Below, piece by piece: positions 55,493 to 64,000 of a DNA stretch of 64,000 nucleotides. The notes below the pieces were generated by a model. The model searched no databases and had not been told where the DNA came from. It worked only from the letters and a program-made list of their open reading frames with translations. A program made the translations under genes and the position numbers. This DNA comes from Sorangium cellulosum. Its GTDB lineage: Bacteria; Myxococcota_A; Polyangia; Polyangiales; Polyangiaceae. Each line of letters starts with the position of its first letter. The first letter of the stretch is position 1. The stretch is from NCBI RefSeq assembly GCF_002950945.1, contig NZ_CP012673.1, positions 4,897,001 to 4,961,000 on the forward strand. Direction: 5' to 3'.

Positions 55493-58400
55493 GTGAGCGT
55501 GCGAGGACAGACGGTGAGCGCTGCGCTGCGCCGGCACCACGGCGGGCGCCCGCTCTTCACGCTCAACATGTCGGCGGCCGAGCTCTCCGCACTGCGGGAG
55601 GAGCTTGCGGAAGGAGTCCGAAGCACGGGGATCGCGGCGTTGCGGGTACCGAACCGCGCCCGCATGTTCGTGGTCTACGCCGCCGAGTTCCTATGCCAGG
55701 AGGGGCACGCGCTGGAGTGGCGGCCCATCCTCGGCTCGATCGGGGTGAGCGCCGAGGAGGCGCCGAGGTATTCCGAGCTGTACGAGGCCGTGGTCGACGC
55801 CCTGCGCTCTTTCGATCGGCAGGTCGTGACGCGCCAGGGCCGCAGGCGCTTTCTCGCGACGTTGCTCCGGGAAGGCGGGCTCCCCGTGCACATCGGCAAC
55901 CTCCCCGAGCTGGTGGGGGCGCTGGGCCGGGAGATCGGCTGGGAGGCGCTCGCAGGCCAGGACGGCATGGCCGCCCGGCGCTTCGCCGTGGCTCGTATCA
56001 AGTTGCTTGCGCAGGGGCGGCTCCAAGAGTTGCTCGACGCGAGCGAGGCCGCCGAGGCGCTGGAAGATATCCTCGCAGACGCCGCGGCAACGCGCGAGCG
56101 GCTGGCGCGGTGCGGGGTGGATCCGACCTCGTTCGGCAGCGCGGACGATGTCCGGTGCGCGCTGGATCAACACGGGATCGAGCTGCCGGCGACGAGGAAT
56201 CCCCGCTTGCTAGCGGCCATGCTGGCCTCGTTCCGGGACGCGGCGCAGTCGCCGCGCGGAGCGCCGGCGGCGTCCTTCGGCGCGGCGCTGGAGCTGCGCG
56301 CGATCCTGCCACCGGATCGTCGAATCGAGCTCCGCGCGAGCTTGGATCTGGCGCATCCAGCGCTCCGTGGGCGCATCCCCGCGGACGTGACGTATGCGAC
56401 CGTGGCCCTGGAGCCCGGGACGCACGGGGTGCGCTTGATCGCGTGGTCGGAAGGGGAGAGGCGGTTCGAGAGCGACGACGCCATCAAGGGGCGTCTGGAG
56501 TGGCTCCTCGGCATGGGGAGCCCGACCGCGATCGTGGTGGCGCGCTACGCGGCGAGGGGCGGCGCGGCGCAGGTGGTGCCCGTCGAGACGCTGGTGCTCC
56601 CGGACCAGGCGCTGTGGTGGTTCGACGGGGAGGGCCGGATGCTCCGTGCGGATCAGGAGATCATCGCCGCCGGCGAGCGCCGCCTCCTCTTGGCGCGCGA
56701 AGAGATCGTGATCGAGACCTCGGGAGGCGTCACCGCCGCGGAGCTGTCCGGGGGAGCAGCCGCCGCCTGGGCGATCGACGCCGCCACGGAAGGGGAGGTC
56801 CGCGTGCTCACCGCGGGAGGCGAGATCACGGTGCTCGAGTGCCGGCAGCGGGTCCTCTCCGTTAGCATCGAGGGCGGCTTGCCGTCCCAGTTCTCGCGCG
56901 CAACCAGCGCCTTCGAGCGCTTGCCCGATCTGACCGTGAACGACGCCCCCGATGGGGTCGACGTGATCGTAAGCGCCGGGCAGCACGCGCCCTTCGAGAC
57001 GGTGGCGCGCGATGTAACGGCGCGTATCCGGCTCAGCGGGCTCCCGCAGCTCCGAGGCGCGTGCGGCACCGTGCGGGTGCGCCTCACGGCGCGCGACGGG
57101 CGGAACTTCTGTGCCCGATGGACGGTGATCCCGCCGCAGATCGTGGAGCTCGTGGAGGCGCGGCGGGTCGTCTTCGGATCGAAGCTCCTGGCCCATGTGA
57201 TCAGCCCGCACGGGGCGGTCACGGCGCTCGGCCCAGGCCGCTTCGAGGTCCAGGCCCCCGCGGACGCGCAGGAGGTCGTGGCGGCGCTGGGGCTCAACTC
57301 GGGGGAGATCCTCCGTGCCTGCGTGCCGCTCGCGCGGCGCTACGTGCGCTTGTGGAAAGACGTCGTGTCCAGGGAGGAGGCGCCGCTCGACGGGGCGGCG
57401 ATCCTCACGGAGCGCATGGTCTTCACGCACGCCTGCGTGGAGGTGCGCTCCGAGCCCGATCGCGAGGTGTGGCTGGAGGACGAGGGAGGGGCGCGCCTCG
57501 TCACGAGCCGCACCGATCGCTTCGGGCGCGCGCTGGTCCCACTGCGCGACGTGGTGCGACAGAAGCTCCGGCCGGACAGGAGCTCGATCCTCGTCGCCGC
57601 CCGCGTCGACGGCGATCCGGAGGCCTACCGCTTCCAGGTAGTCGTCCCCCGGATGCACCACCCGTCGCGTGTCGCGCGTCCGGGGCAGCTCGTGCTCAAG
57701 CTGCTGCTCGACGAACGCGATCTACCGGAGAAGCCCGCGCTGGCCTGCTTCGATGTCCTGCGACCATTCGACGAGCCGGCGATCGTCGCCTGCGAGCTTG
57801 AGAAGGTCGGGCCCCAGCGCTTCGAGGCAGCAGCGGTCGCGAGCGCGCTGCCGACGTCGCGCAGCCGGTGGATCGTGTTCCTGGCGGACGCGGCGCGGTC
57901 GCCCGTGAGGAGCCATTCGGGCGGCGTGCTGGTGGAGATCCCCCTGGACGTGGAGGCGGTCCCGCCGCGCGCACTCTCGGCGCTTGACGAGGGGTTGTGG
58001 TCCAAGAACGAGCCGCAGATCCTCCGCGCGCTGGAGGACATGACGGCGGATCCGCCGGCATTCGACGTGTGGCTTGACCGCTTCGTGGGCACGGTGCGGG
58101 CCCGCGCGGCCTTCGGGCTCGAGTGGTTCTACCTCTTCGATCTCGTCGCCGCGCGCGCGCCCTGGGTTCTGCTCGCCGCGGCGGCGCGGCTCCCCGCGCG
58201 CGCCCGGTTCGCGTGGATCGATCTGTACCGCACCGAGTGCCGTAGCTTCACCTGGCTCGGCGTGACCCGCTCGGAGCGGCGACCTCTCGCGCGGGCGCTG
58301 CGGCGCACGGAGGTCCACGAGATCACCGAGCTGATCGAGACGGCCAAACAGGCGCGCGCCATGCCGCGCGCCGTCGAGCTGACGCTGTATCAGGAGGCGC

Positions 58401-58900
58401 TAGGTGGGCGGCCGGAGGCCCCGCTACTCCTCGAATCCATGAAGGCGGAGGTGTTCGGCGAGGGCGGTCCCATCGAGCTTCCCCGCGACTGGGAGGGGCG
58501 CCTCGCACTCCGGATGTCGGACCTGACCGAGGTTGCGACTCAGGACAGCCTGCGCGGACGCCGGGCGGCGGCGTTGTTGAAGCTCCGCCAAGGGGCAAGC
58601 CAGGAGCTTCTCGAAGAGCTCCCGCGGGCCTGGATCTTCGGTACGCCCGGCGCCGCACCGAGCGTCACGGCGACGTTGATCGAGGCGGAGGCGAAGGCGA
58701 AGCGCGAGCTCTCGGTCGGCCACGGCCGCACGGTCGTCGACGCCGAGCTGCGCGTCGCCGAGGCGGCACAACTTTTGACGGCGTATCGTGAGCAGGGCGT
58801 GCGGATCAGGAAGGACGCGTGGAACGCCATCGCGGTGCTCGACCAGATCGTACCCGACCTTCTGGATGCCTGGTTGCTCGCGTCGATGGGGAAGAGGTGA
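55493..58900 (+). CDS. druH: DruH-like protein of a Druantia type III system (STY4851-like)
   Basis: 1135 aa from GTG 55493, which has GAGGTG five bases upstream; the frame opens at 55364 but that part looks non-coding. The N-terminus carries a pattern I recall from STY4851/ECs_5259 family proteins: RMFVVYAAEFLCQEG, WRPILGSIGVS and RRRFLATLLREGGLPVHIGN. The remaining chain is a series of beta-rich, Ig-like segments (residues ~250-800) and a helical C-terminus, without catalytic motifs. Length, large size and position four bases before a giant DUF1998 helicase gene are all as expected for DruH followed by DruE in Druantia type III anti-phage loci. The role of DruH is unknown. The assignment is from memory, not a search. 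Confidence 0.7.
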   Translation: MSVRGQTVSAALRRHHGGRPLFTLNMSAAELSALREELAEGVRSTGIAALRVPNRARMFVVYAAEFLCQEGHALEWRPILGSIGVSAEEAPRYSELYEAVVDALRSFDRQVVTRQGRRRFLATLLREGGLPVHIGNLPELVGALGREIGWEALAGQDGMAARRFAVARIKLLAQGRLQELLDASEAAEALEDILADAAATRERLARCGVDPTSFGSADDVRCALDQHGIELPATRNPRLLAAMLASFRDAAQSPRGAPAASFGAALELRAILPPDRRIELRASLDLAHPALRGRIPADVTYATVALEPGTHGVRLIAWSEGERRFESDDAIKGRLEWLLGMGSPTAIVVARYAARGGAAQVVPVETLVLPDQALWWFDGEGRMLRADQEIIAAGERRLLLAREEIVIETSGGVTAAELSGGAAAAWAIDAATEGEVRVLTAGGEITVLECRQRVLSVSIEGGLPSQFSRATSAFERLPDLTVNDAPDGVDVIVSAGQHAPFETVARDVTARIRLSGLPQLRGACGTVRVRLTARDGRNFCARWTVIPPQIVELVEARRVVFGSKLLAHVISPHGAVTALGPGRFEVQAPADAQEVVAALGLNSGEILRACVPLARRYVRLWKDVVSREEAPLDGAAILTERMVFTHACVEVRSEPDREVWLEDEGGARLVTSRTDRFGRALVPLRDVVRQKLRPDRSSILVAARVDGDPEAYRFQVVVPRMHHPSRVARPGQLVLKLLLDERDLPEKPALACFDVLRPFDEPAIVACELEKVGPQRFEAAAVASALPTSRSRWIVFLADAARSPVRSHSGGVLVEIPLDVEAVPPRALSALDEGLWSKNEPQILRALEDMTADPPAFDVWLDRFVGTVRARAAFGLEWFYLFDLVAARAPWVLLAAAARLPARARFAWIDLYRTECRSFTWLGVTRSERRPLARALRRTEVHEITELIETAKQARAMPRAVELTLYQEALGGRPEAPLLLESMKAEVFGEGGPIELPRDWEGRLALRMSDLTEVATQDSLRGRRAAALLKLRQGASQELLEELPRAWIFGTPGAAPSVTATLIEAEAKAKRELSVGHGRTVVDAELRVAEAAQLLTAYREQGVRIRKDAWNAIAVLDQIVPDLLDAWLLASMGKR

Positions 58901-58904
58901 AGCG

Positions 58905-61900
58905 ATGAGCGGATATCAACTGGACGCCTATGCCGCCAATGAGCGGGCGCTGGCAGAGATGACGAGCTTCGTTCGGTCCTCGTTTCGATTCCGCGATCCG
59001 ATACTCGACGATGCGGTCCACAAGGCGATCACGGACTTCGGGCTCGTCGCACCCCCCGTCGTAGAGGCGAACTTTCCCTTCGAGCTACCCAGCCTCGGCC
59101 CGAAGACGACCGGCGAGCTGGCGAAAGCAGGAATCGTGCACCGCGATCTCCCGGCGCTGCTCCAGGCCGCGCGCGGCGAGGCGCAATGGCCGGCCGACCG
59201 CCCGCTCTACCGGCACCAAGTCGAGGCGATCGAGAACTACCGAAAGGGGAAATCGCTCGTCGTCGCGTCGGGCACGGGCAGCGGCAAGACCGAGTGCTTC
59301 CTCTTCCCCGCGCTGGACAAGCTCCTTCGCGATCCGGACCAGAAGCGACCCGGCGTACGCGTGCTTCTCCTCTATCCCCTGAACGCGCTGGTGAACAACC
59401 AGATGGATCGGCTGCGGGCGATTCTTGGCGAGCATCCGACCATCCGCTTCAGCCTTTACACGAGCCGCCTGCCGGAGACGACGAAGGAGGCCGAACGGAA
59501 GCTCAAGAAGCTCGGGTTGCCCGTGCCGCGCGCGGAGCTCATCTCGCGCGAGCAGCTCCGCGAGCAGCCGCCGCACATCCTGGTGACGAACTATTCGATG
59601 CTGGAGTACGCGCTCGTCCGGCCGGCCGACGCACCCATCTTCAGCGACCGGTTCGCGCGCCCGGAGATGGTCGTCATCGACGAGGCGCACGTCTATGCCG
59701 GCGCGATGGCGGCCGAGCTCACGCTCCTCATGCGGCGCGCCTGGCTTCGCTGGGGGATCGCGGAGCCGAGCGCGGTCCAGGGGATCGCCACGTCAGCGAC
59801 GATGCACCAGGGGATCTCGGACGGCCGGGAGCTCCTCCGCTCCTTCGCCGCGAGCTTGCTCTCCAAGGCCCCTTCCGACGTCGAGCCTATCGAGGGGCGG
59901 CGCGTCGTCCCCCAGGCGAAGACCTTGCCTGTCAAGATGTCTCTCCCCGCGCCCGCCGCGGTGGCGGCGCTCGACACCGACTTCGCGACGCTCGTGGACG
60001 AGGTGGTGGACGGCGAGGTCGAGGTCAAGCTCGACGGCTCGGAGGTCTCCCGTGAGCGGGCGCAACAGGTGGTCGACGTGCTCCGCCCCGGCTTCCGGCC
60101 GCGCGATGACCTCCCGGCCGCGCGCCTGCTTCATGATGCGCTGGAGCCGCTCGCCTGGGTGCGCAAGCTGCGTGGCGATCTGAACGACGCCGCCACCCGT
60201 ATCGATCGACTGGCCGACGCGCTGTTTGGCAAGGACGGTGATCCGGGCGTGCGCCGGCGGGCTGCCCACCGCGTGCTCGAGGTGCTCGCGCTGGCCCGCA
60301 GCGCGGCGAGCGAGATCCCGCTCCTGCCCGTGCGCATCCATGCGACGGCGCGCGGCCCGCACGGCGTCTACGCGTGCCTCAATGGCCAGTGCCCCGAGGC
60401 GGTGATTCGGGGCGCGCTCGGCACGCTGTACACCGAGCCGGTGGGCCGGTGCGGGTGCGGCTGCGGCGTCTACGAGCTGCGCGTGTGCGAATCCTGCGGT
60501 CAGTCGTTCGTGCTCGGGCTCGAAGGGGCTGGCGATGATGGTCTCCCGGCGCTGGTGCCGCAGCGGGTGCACGGGCAGGCGGGCTCCGGTGGCGGGAAGC
60601 GGAAAGAGGACAAGAGCGACGTGGCCCTGTTCTGCTTCAAGGATCGTTGGGACGACGGCAGCCCTTTCCCCACGGCGGACGGCGCGCCGGAACAGCGGTG
60701 GGTCGATACCAGCTCGGCACCCTGCCGGCTCGGCGCCGCGGACGGCCGGCGCCTGTGGCGATTCCCGGGCGGGAACTTCAAGGGGCCCGACCGGACGCTC
60801 GCAGGTGTGGCTTGCCCCCGCTGCGATTCCCAGCGACCTGCGCTGCCCGTCATCCGGCGCGTCCAGGTCGGCACCGACGCGGCGTTGCAGGTGTTGATCG
60901 ATGGGGTGTATCCGTCGCTTCCGCGACACCGCGCCGCCGCCGGTCGCTGGTTGCGCGGTGGGGGGAGACGCCTCCTGCTGTTCGCCGACAACCGCCAGGT
61001 GGCCGCGTCGCTGGCGGCGAAGGTGGAGGAGTCGCATGATACGCTGCTCGCCCGCCGGATCCTCGTCGAAGCGCTCGACGCTTGCGCCGGCCGGGGGGAA
61101 TCGGGCCGCGCCTCTGCCCTCCAGCGGGACATCGTGGCCGCCGTGGAGCGTGACGACTTCGAGGAGGTGGCCCGCCTCAAGGTCAAGCTTGCTGAGGCCC
61201 GCGCTGCCGCCGCCGCCGAGGGCGTCGACTTCGAATGCTTGGCCTCGGCCATTCGCGACCACGCAGACCTCCGAGAGCTCAGCAACCACGACGCCGCCAG
61301 CGCGCTGGATCTGGCTCGCATGCTCGTTGCCCGCGAGCTCTCGCGCCGCCCTGGACGGCTCGGCAACCTGGAGGCGAACGGCGTCGTGGTGGTCGATTAC
61401 GGGATCGCCTTTCCCGCGCCCAAGCATCCGGACGTGCGCCGGCTGTTCCCCGACGAGGTGTGGAGCGCGCTCGTTGCCACCCTGCTGGACACGATGCGCG
61501 CCGATGGCGCATGCACGGTCCATCGCGTCGGGATCCATGATGACTTTCTCCCGCGCCGACTCATCGACCGCCCGATGGTAAAGGAGCATCGGAAGGGCAA
61601 GGCCGGCGCAGACACCAACGACGACGCGGCCGACGGCACGTGGGAGAAGACGCCGGTCCCGCTCATGCCATCCGGCGCCGGGGTGACCGCGAACGAGAGC
61701 CGCCGGCTGGCTTACGTGGCGCGGGTGCTGGCGCAGGTGGGCGCGCCCGCTGCCGTGACGCCGGTGCTGGTCCTCGAAGAGGTCTGGGACGCGCTCGACC
61801 GCGTCGCGCCCGTGGGGCAGCAGCAATCTCAGTCGGTGTCGCCCATCCGGCGCAGGGACGAGGCGGGGCGCTTGGAGATCGTGTTCCACCTGCTCCGCTT

Positions 61901-64000
61901 CCGGCGATCGAGCGCGGGGCAGCTCCACCGCTGTCGCCTGTGCCGGACCTCGTGGGCGCGCGCGGTGGCAGACGTTTGCCCGACAAGCCACTGCGAGGGC
62001 ACGCTCGCCCGCGTCCCACCGGGCCAGGAGCTTGATGACCGGGACCGGATCGTGGCGCGTGCGGTGGGCGAGGGCCGGACGGAGCTCCTCGGGCTGAACT
62101 CCGAGGAGCACACCGCCCAGATCCTCCCGGAAGACCTGGAGCAGAGCGAGGCTCGCTTCAAGGAGGGCGAGCGCAACGCGCTCGTGTGCTCGACCACGAT
62201 GGAGCTCGGCGTCGACATCGGCGGTCTCAGCGCCACGTTCCTCACCAACGTGCCGCCCGGTCCGTCGAACTACCTGCAGCGCGCTGGCCGCGCCGGCCGC
62301 CGCGCGGAGGGCACGGCGCTGGTGCTGACCTTCGCGCGACCGCGGCCGTTCGATCAGGCGGCCTTCGCCGATCCGGAGCGCCCCTTCAAGCTCCCGATCA
62401 CGCCTCCCGCGGTCAAGCTCGACAGCCCCCGGATCTGCCGGCGCCACGTGTACGCGCACCTTCTGGCGCGGTTCTTCCAGCGCTTCGACGCCGGCGTGAG
62501 CGCCCAGAATCCGCTCACCGTCTTCGGCTCGGTGAAGGCGTTCTTCGAGGACGCCATCGCCGCGGTCGAGCACCTCGACGCCGCGGTCGGCGATCAGATC
62601 GGGAAGACGCTCGGGGTGGACGTCAAGCAGGAGACGATGTGTCATGCGTTCGTCGCCTGGCTGGTGGACATGGCGGTCGCCGACACCGCGCTCGTCGCGG
62701 AGGTGCGGGCGCTGACGGCGCGCACCGCGCTGGCGAGCATGTCGATGGACGACATCGCCGACCGCTGCTGGACGCACATCGAGAAGATCGCCGCTGAAGT
62801 GCGCCACCAGCTTCGCGTCCTGAACATGCAGCTCGACGCCGAGCGGGCCAAGCCGGAGGCGGCGCAGGATCGCGGGATGATTCGCGCGCTGGAGTACCAG
62901 CGGGACGACCTGTCGAGCGAGTCGTTGCTCAGTTACCTGGCCGTCGCGCAGTTCCTGCCGCGGTACGGGTTCCCGGTGCAGGTGGTGCCTCTCGTCGAGC
63001 GCTGGGAGGAGAGCCGGGGGGAGAGCCGGTCGTACTCGCAGCCGCGCCTCCGCCTCGAGCGCGACGTGGCGCTCGCGCTGAGCGAGTACGCGCCGGGTGC
63101 CGAAGTCATCGCGGGCAAGCACGTGCACGTCTCCCGCGGTCTCCTCCGGCACTGGACCGGTACCGACGCGCCCGGCGTGATCGCGCAGCGGGTCATCGGC
63201 CTGTGCCCGAACTGCGGACAGTTCCACTTCGCTCGCAACCAAGGTGGCCTGGAGAAGGCGTGCAAGACCTGCCAGCAGCCGGGGTTACGGGAGATCCCGG
63301 TCATCCAGCCGAAGCTGGGGTTCGCCGTGCAGTGGGGGCGGCGGCCGCAACGCTGGGCCGGCGGGGCCAGGACCGCCCTGCGCCCGGTGACGGAGGCCGT
63401 GTACGCAACCCGCGAAGGAGGCCCGACGGCAGAGGTGAGCGCCGGTCTCGCGCTGGCGTACGACGAGGAGGGGTCGATCTTGGTGCGCACCGAAGGGTCG
63501 CTCGTGGAATCGGACCGAAGCGGAGCGAGCGCGAGCTCGGCCGCGGTGGGCGCGCAGCGGCAGGGATACGGCTATGCCATCTGCTATCTCTGCGGCCGCG
63601 CCGAGCCCGAGACGGAGCTGCCAGGGACCGACAAGAAGGGCAACAAAGTCGATCCGCTGCCCAAGGCGCTCGAGCAGCATCAACGCCTACGTGGCAAGGG
63701 GCGCTGCGAAAACAAGGGGAACTATTGGCGCCACATGGTGCTCGCCGGCGACCTGCGCACGGAGACGCTCCGGATCGAGCTGAAGGGGGCGCTCGCGCTC
63801 CCCGGCGGGGAGGATGGGCTGCGCCTCGCCACGACGTGGATGGTGGCGCTCCAGCTCGCAGCGGGCGAGGTGCTGGGGGTCGACTCGCGCGAGGTCAGCG
63901 GGTTGCTCTCGCCGCGGGGTGTCGGTCAAGGCTTCGTGTACGACGTCATCCTGTACGATCAGGTGGCCGGCGGGGTGGGCCACTGTCGGGCGCTGCGGGA
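58905..64000 (+). CDS. druE: DruE-like giant DEAD/DEAH helicase with DUF1998, cut by window edge
   Basis: At least 1698 aa; the frame is open from ATG 58905 (GAGGTG upstream) to the window end. Motif I is SGTGSGKTE (122-130), motif II DEAH (259-262), with LVTNYSMLEY before and ATSATM after. Zn-ribbon clusters occur near residue 515-530 (CGCGCG, CESCGQS) and again around 1010. The second RecA half has TTMELGVDIGGL and QRAGRAGRR. The visible end contains CYLCG and VYDVILYDQVAGG, the hallmark of DUF1998. This domain order and size fit DruE, the helicase shared by all Druantia types. The gene starts four bases after druH ends, in one operon. Only the extreme C-terminus is missing from view. Confidence 0.8.
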   Translation, partial: MSGYQLDAYAANERALAEMTSFVRSSFRFRDPILDDAVHKAITDFGLVAPPVVEANFPFELPSLGPKTTGELAKAGIVHRDLPALLQAARGEAQWPADRPLYRHQVEAIENYRKGKSLVVASGTGSGKTECFLFPALDKLLRDPDQKRPGVRVLLLYPLNALVNNQMDRLRAILGEHPTIRFSLYTSRLPETTKEAERKLKKLGLPVPRAELISREQLREQPPHILVTNYSMLEYALVRPADAPIFSDRFARPEMVVIDEAHVYAGAMAAELTLLMRRAWLRWGIAEPSAVQGIATSATMHQGISDGRELLRSFAASLLSKAPSDVEPIEGRRVVPQAKTLPVKMSLPAPAAVAALDTDFATLVDEVVDGEVEVKLDGSEVSRERAQQVVDVLRPGFRPRDDLPAARLLHDALEPLAWVRKLRGDLNDAATRIDRLADALFGKDGDPGVRRRAAHRVLEVLALARSAASEIPLLPVRIHATARGPHGVYACLNGQCPEAVIRGALGTLYTEPVGRCGCGCGVYELRVCESCGQSFVLGLEGAGDDGLPALVPQRVHGQAGSGGGKRKEDKSDVALFCFKDRWDDGSPFPTADGAPEQRWVDTSSAPCRLGAADGRRLWRFPGGNFKGPDRTLAGVACPRCDSQRPALPVIRRVQVGTDAALQVLIDGVYPSLPRHRAAAGRWLRGGGRRLLLFADNRQVAASLAAKVEESHDTLLARRILVEALDACAGRGESGRASALQRDIVAAVERDDFEEVARLKVKLAEARAAAAAEGVDFECLASAIRDHADLRELSNHDAASALDLARMLVARELSRRPGRLGNLEANGVVVVDYGIAFPAPKHPDVRRLFPDEVWSALVATLLDTMRADGACTVHRVGIHDDFLPRRLIDRPMVKEHRKGKAGADTNDDAADGTWEKTPVPLMPSGAGVTANESRRLAYVARVLAQVGAPAAVTPVLVLEEVWDALDRVAPVGQQQSQSVSPIRRRDEAGRLEIVFHLLRFRRSSAGQLHRCRLCRTSWARAVADVCPTSHCEGTLARVPPGQELDDRDRIVARAVGEGRTELLGLNSEEHTAQILPEDLEQSEARFKEGERNALVCSTTMELGVDIGGLSATFLTNVPPGPSNYLQRAGRAGRRAEGTALVLTFARPRPFDQAAFADPERPFKLPITPPAVKLDSPRICRRHVYAHLLARFFQRFDAGVSAQNPLTVFGSVKAFFEDAIAAVEHLDAAVGDQIGKTLGVDVKQETMCHAFVAWLVDMAVADTALVAEVRALTARTALASMSMDDIADRCWTHIEKIAAEVRHQLRVLNMQLDAERAKPEAAQDRGMIRALEYQRDDLSSESLLSYLAVAQFLPRYGFPVQVVPLVERWEESRGESRSYSQPRLRLERDVALALSEYAPGAEVIAGKHVHVSRGLLRHWTGTDAPGVIAQRVIGLCPNCGQFHFARNQGGLEKACKTCQQPGLREIPVIQPKLGFAVQWGRRPQRWAGGARTALRPVTEAVYATREGGPTAEVSAGLALAYDEEGSILVRTEGSLVESDRSGASASSAAVGAQRQGYGYAICYLCGRAEPETELPGTDKKGNKVDPLPKALEQHQRLRGKGRCENKGNYWRHMVLAGDLRTETLRIELKGALALPGGEDGLRLATTWMVALQLAAGEVLGVDSREVSGLLSPRGVGQGFVYDVILYDQVAGGVGHCRALR

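Noticed and set aside
59793..63242. Very long minus-strand open frame opposite the DruE-like gene
   Set aside because: It is the mirror of a GC-rich coding strand; the plus-strand frame has full helicase motifs and the antisense product is His/Arg/Gly-rich with no domain.

Overview
The window is very GC-rich, with strongly GC-biased third codon positions, and looks like a myxobacterial chromosome of the Sorangium/Polyangium type. The grounds are a cytoplasm-to-membrane Ser/Thr kinase operon with TPR/PEGA-like and glycine-rich lipoprotein partners, several low-complexity Ala/Pro/Ser lipoproteins, and large multidomain ATPase/kinase proteins. The genus is inferred from gene style only.

Layout. 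(1) 1-4809: ordinary chromosome with a truncated single-TM protein, a small Cys-containing lipoprotein, an L,D-transpeptidase (YkuD) lipoprotein and an S1-domain RNA-binding protein. Two short tandem-repeat tracts and a polypurine tract lie between or inside them. (2) 5135-6684: a tRNA-Lys(UUU) whose 3' side abuts a tyrosine integrase. The integrase frame runs antisense into the tRNA and is broken by a one-base frameshift, so this is the scar or left end of an integrated element extending to the right. (3) 7353-17318: an unknown 476-aa protein, a four-gene kinase/membrane/lipoprotein operon (14582 back to 9097), a protein resembling the C-terminal part of DUF2169 proteins, and a coiled-coil protein. 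(4) 18032-27685: an RHS polymorphic toxin with a YwqJ-like deaminase tail. It is followed 8 bp later by a pair of paralogous NACHT/STAND-like proteins, one with a dead P-loop and the other split by a frame change.

(5) 28039-64000 is a defence island. It opens with a divergent pair: a PD-(D/E)XK-type nuclease protein and a CARF-like/sigma-54 activator of RtcR architecture. The activator is followed directly by a good sigma-54 promoter (31397-31412) and a complete type I restriction-modification operon hsdR-hsdM-hsdS. Then come a low-GC GIY-YIG nuclease gene with its own TATAAT box, and an overlapping pair consisting of an unknown 545-aa protein and a PLD-fold protein. Next is a translationally coupled four-gene cassette: small basic protein, Upf1-like SF1 helicase, winged-helix-like protein, and a PLD nuclease with two perfect HKD motifs. 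A 1936-aa ATPase-kinase-HEPN fusion is encoded on the opposite strand. The island ends with a pair that matches Druantia type III (DruH, then the giant DUF1998 helicase DruE, cut by the window edge).

The most novel-looking units are the CARF/sigma-54 control of a type I R-M operon, the ATPase-kinase-HEPN giant protein, and the helicase/wHTH/PLD cassette. All function statements come from motifs read by eye; no searches were run.
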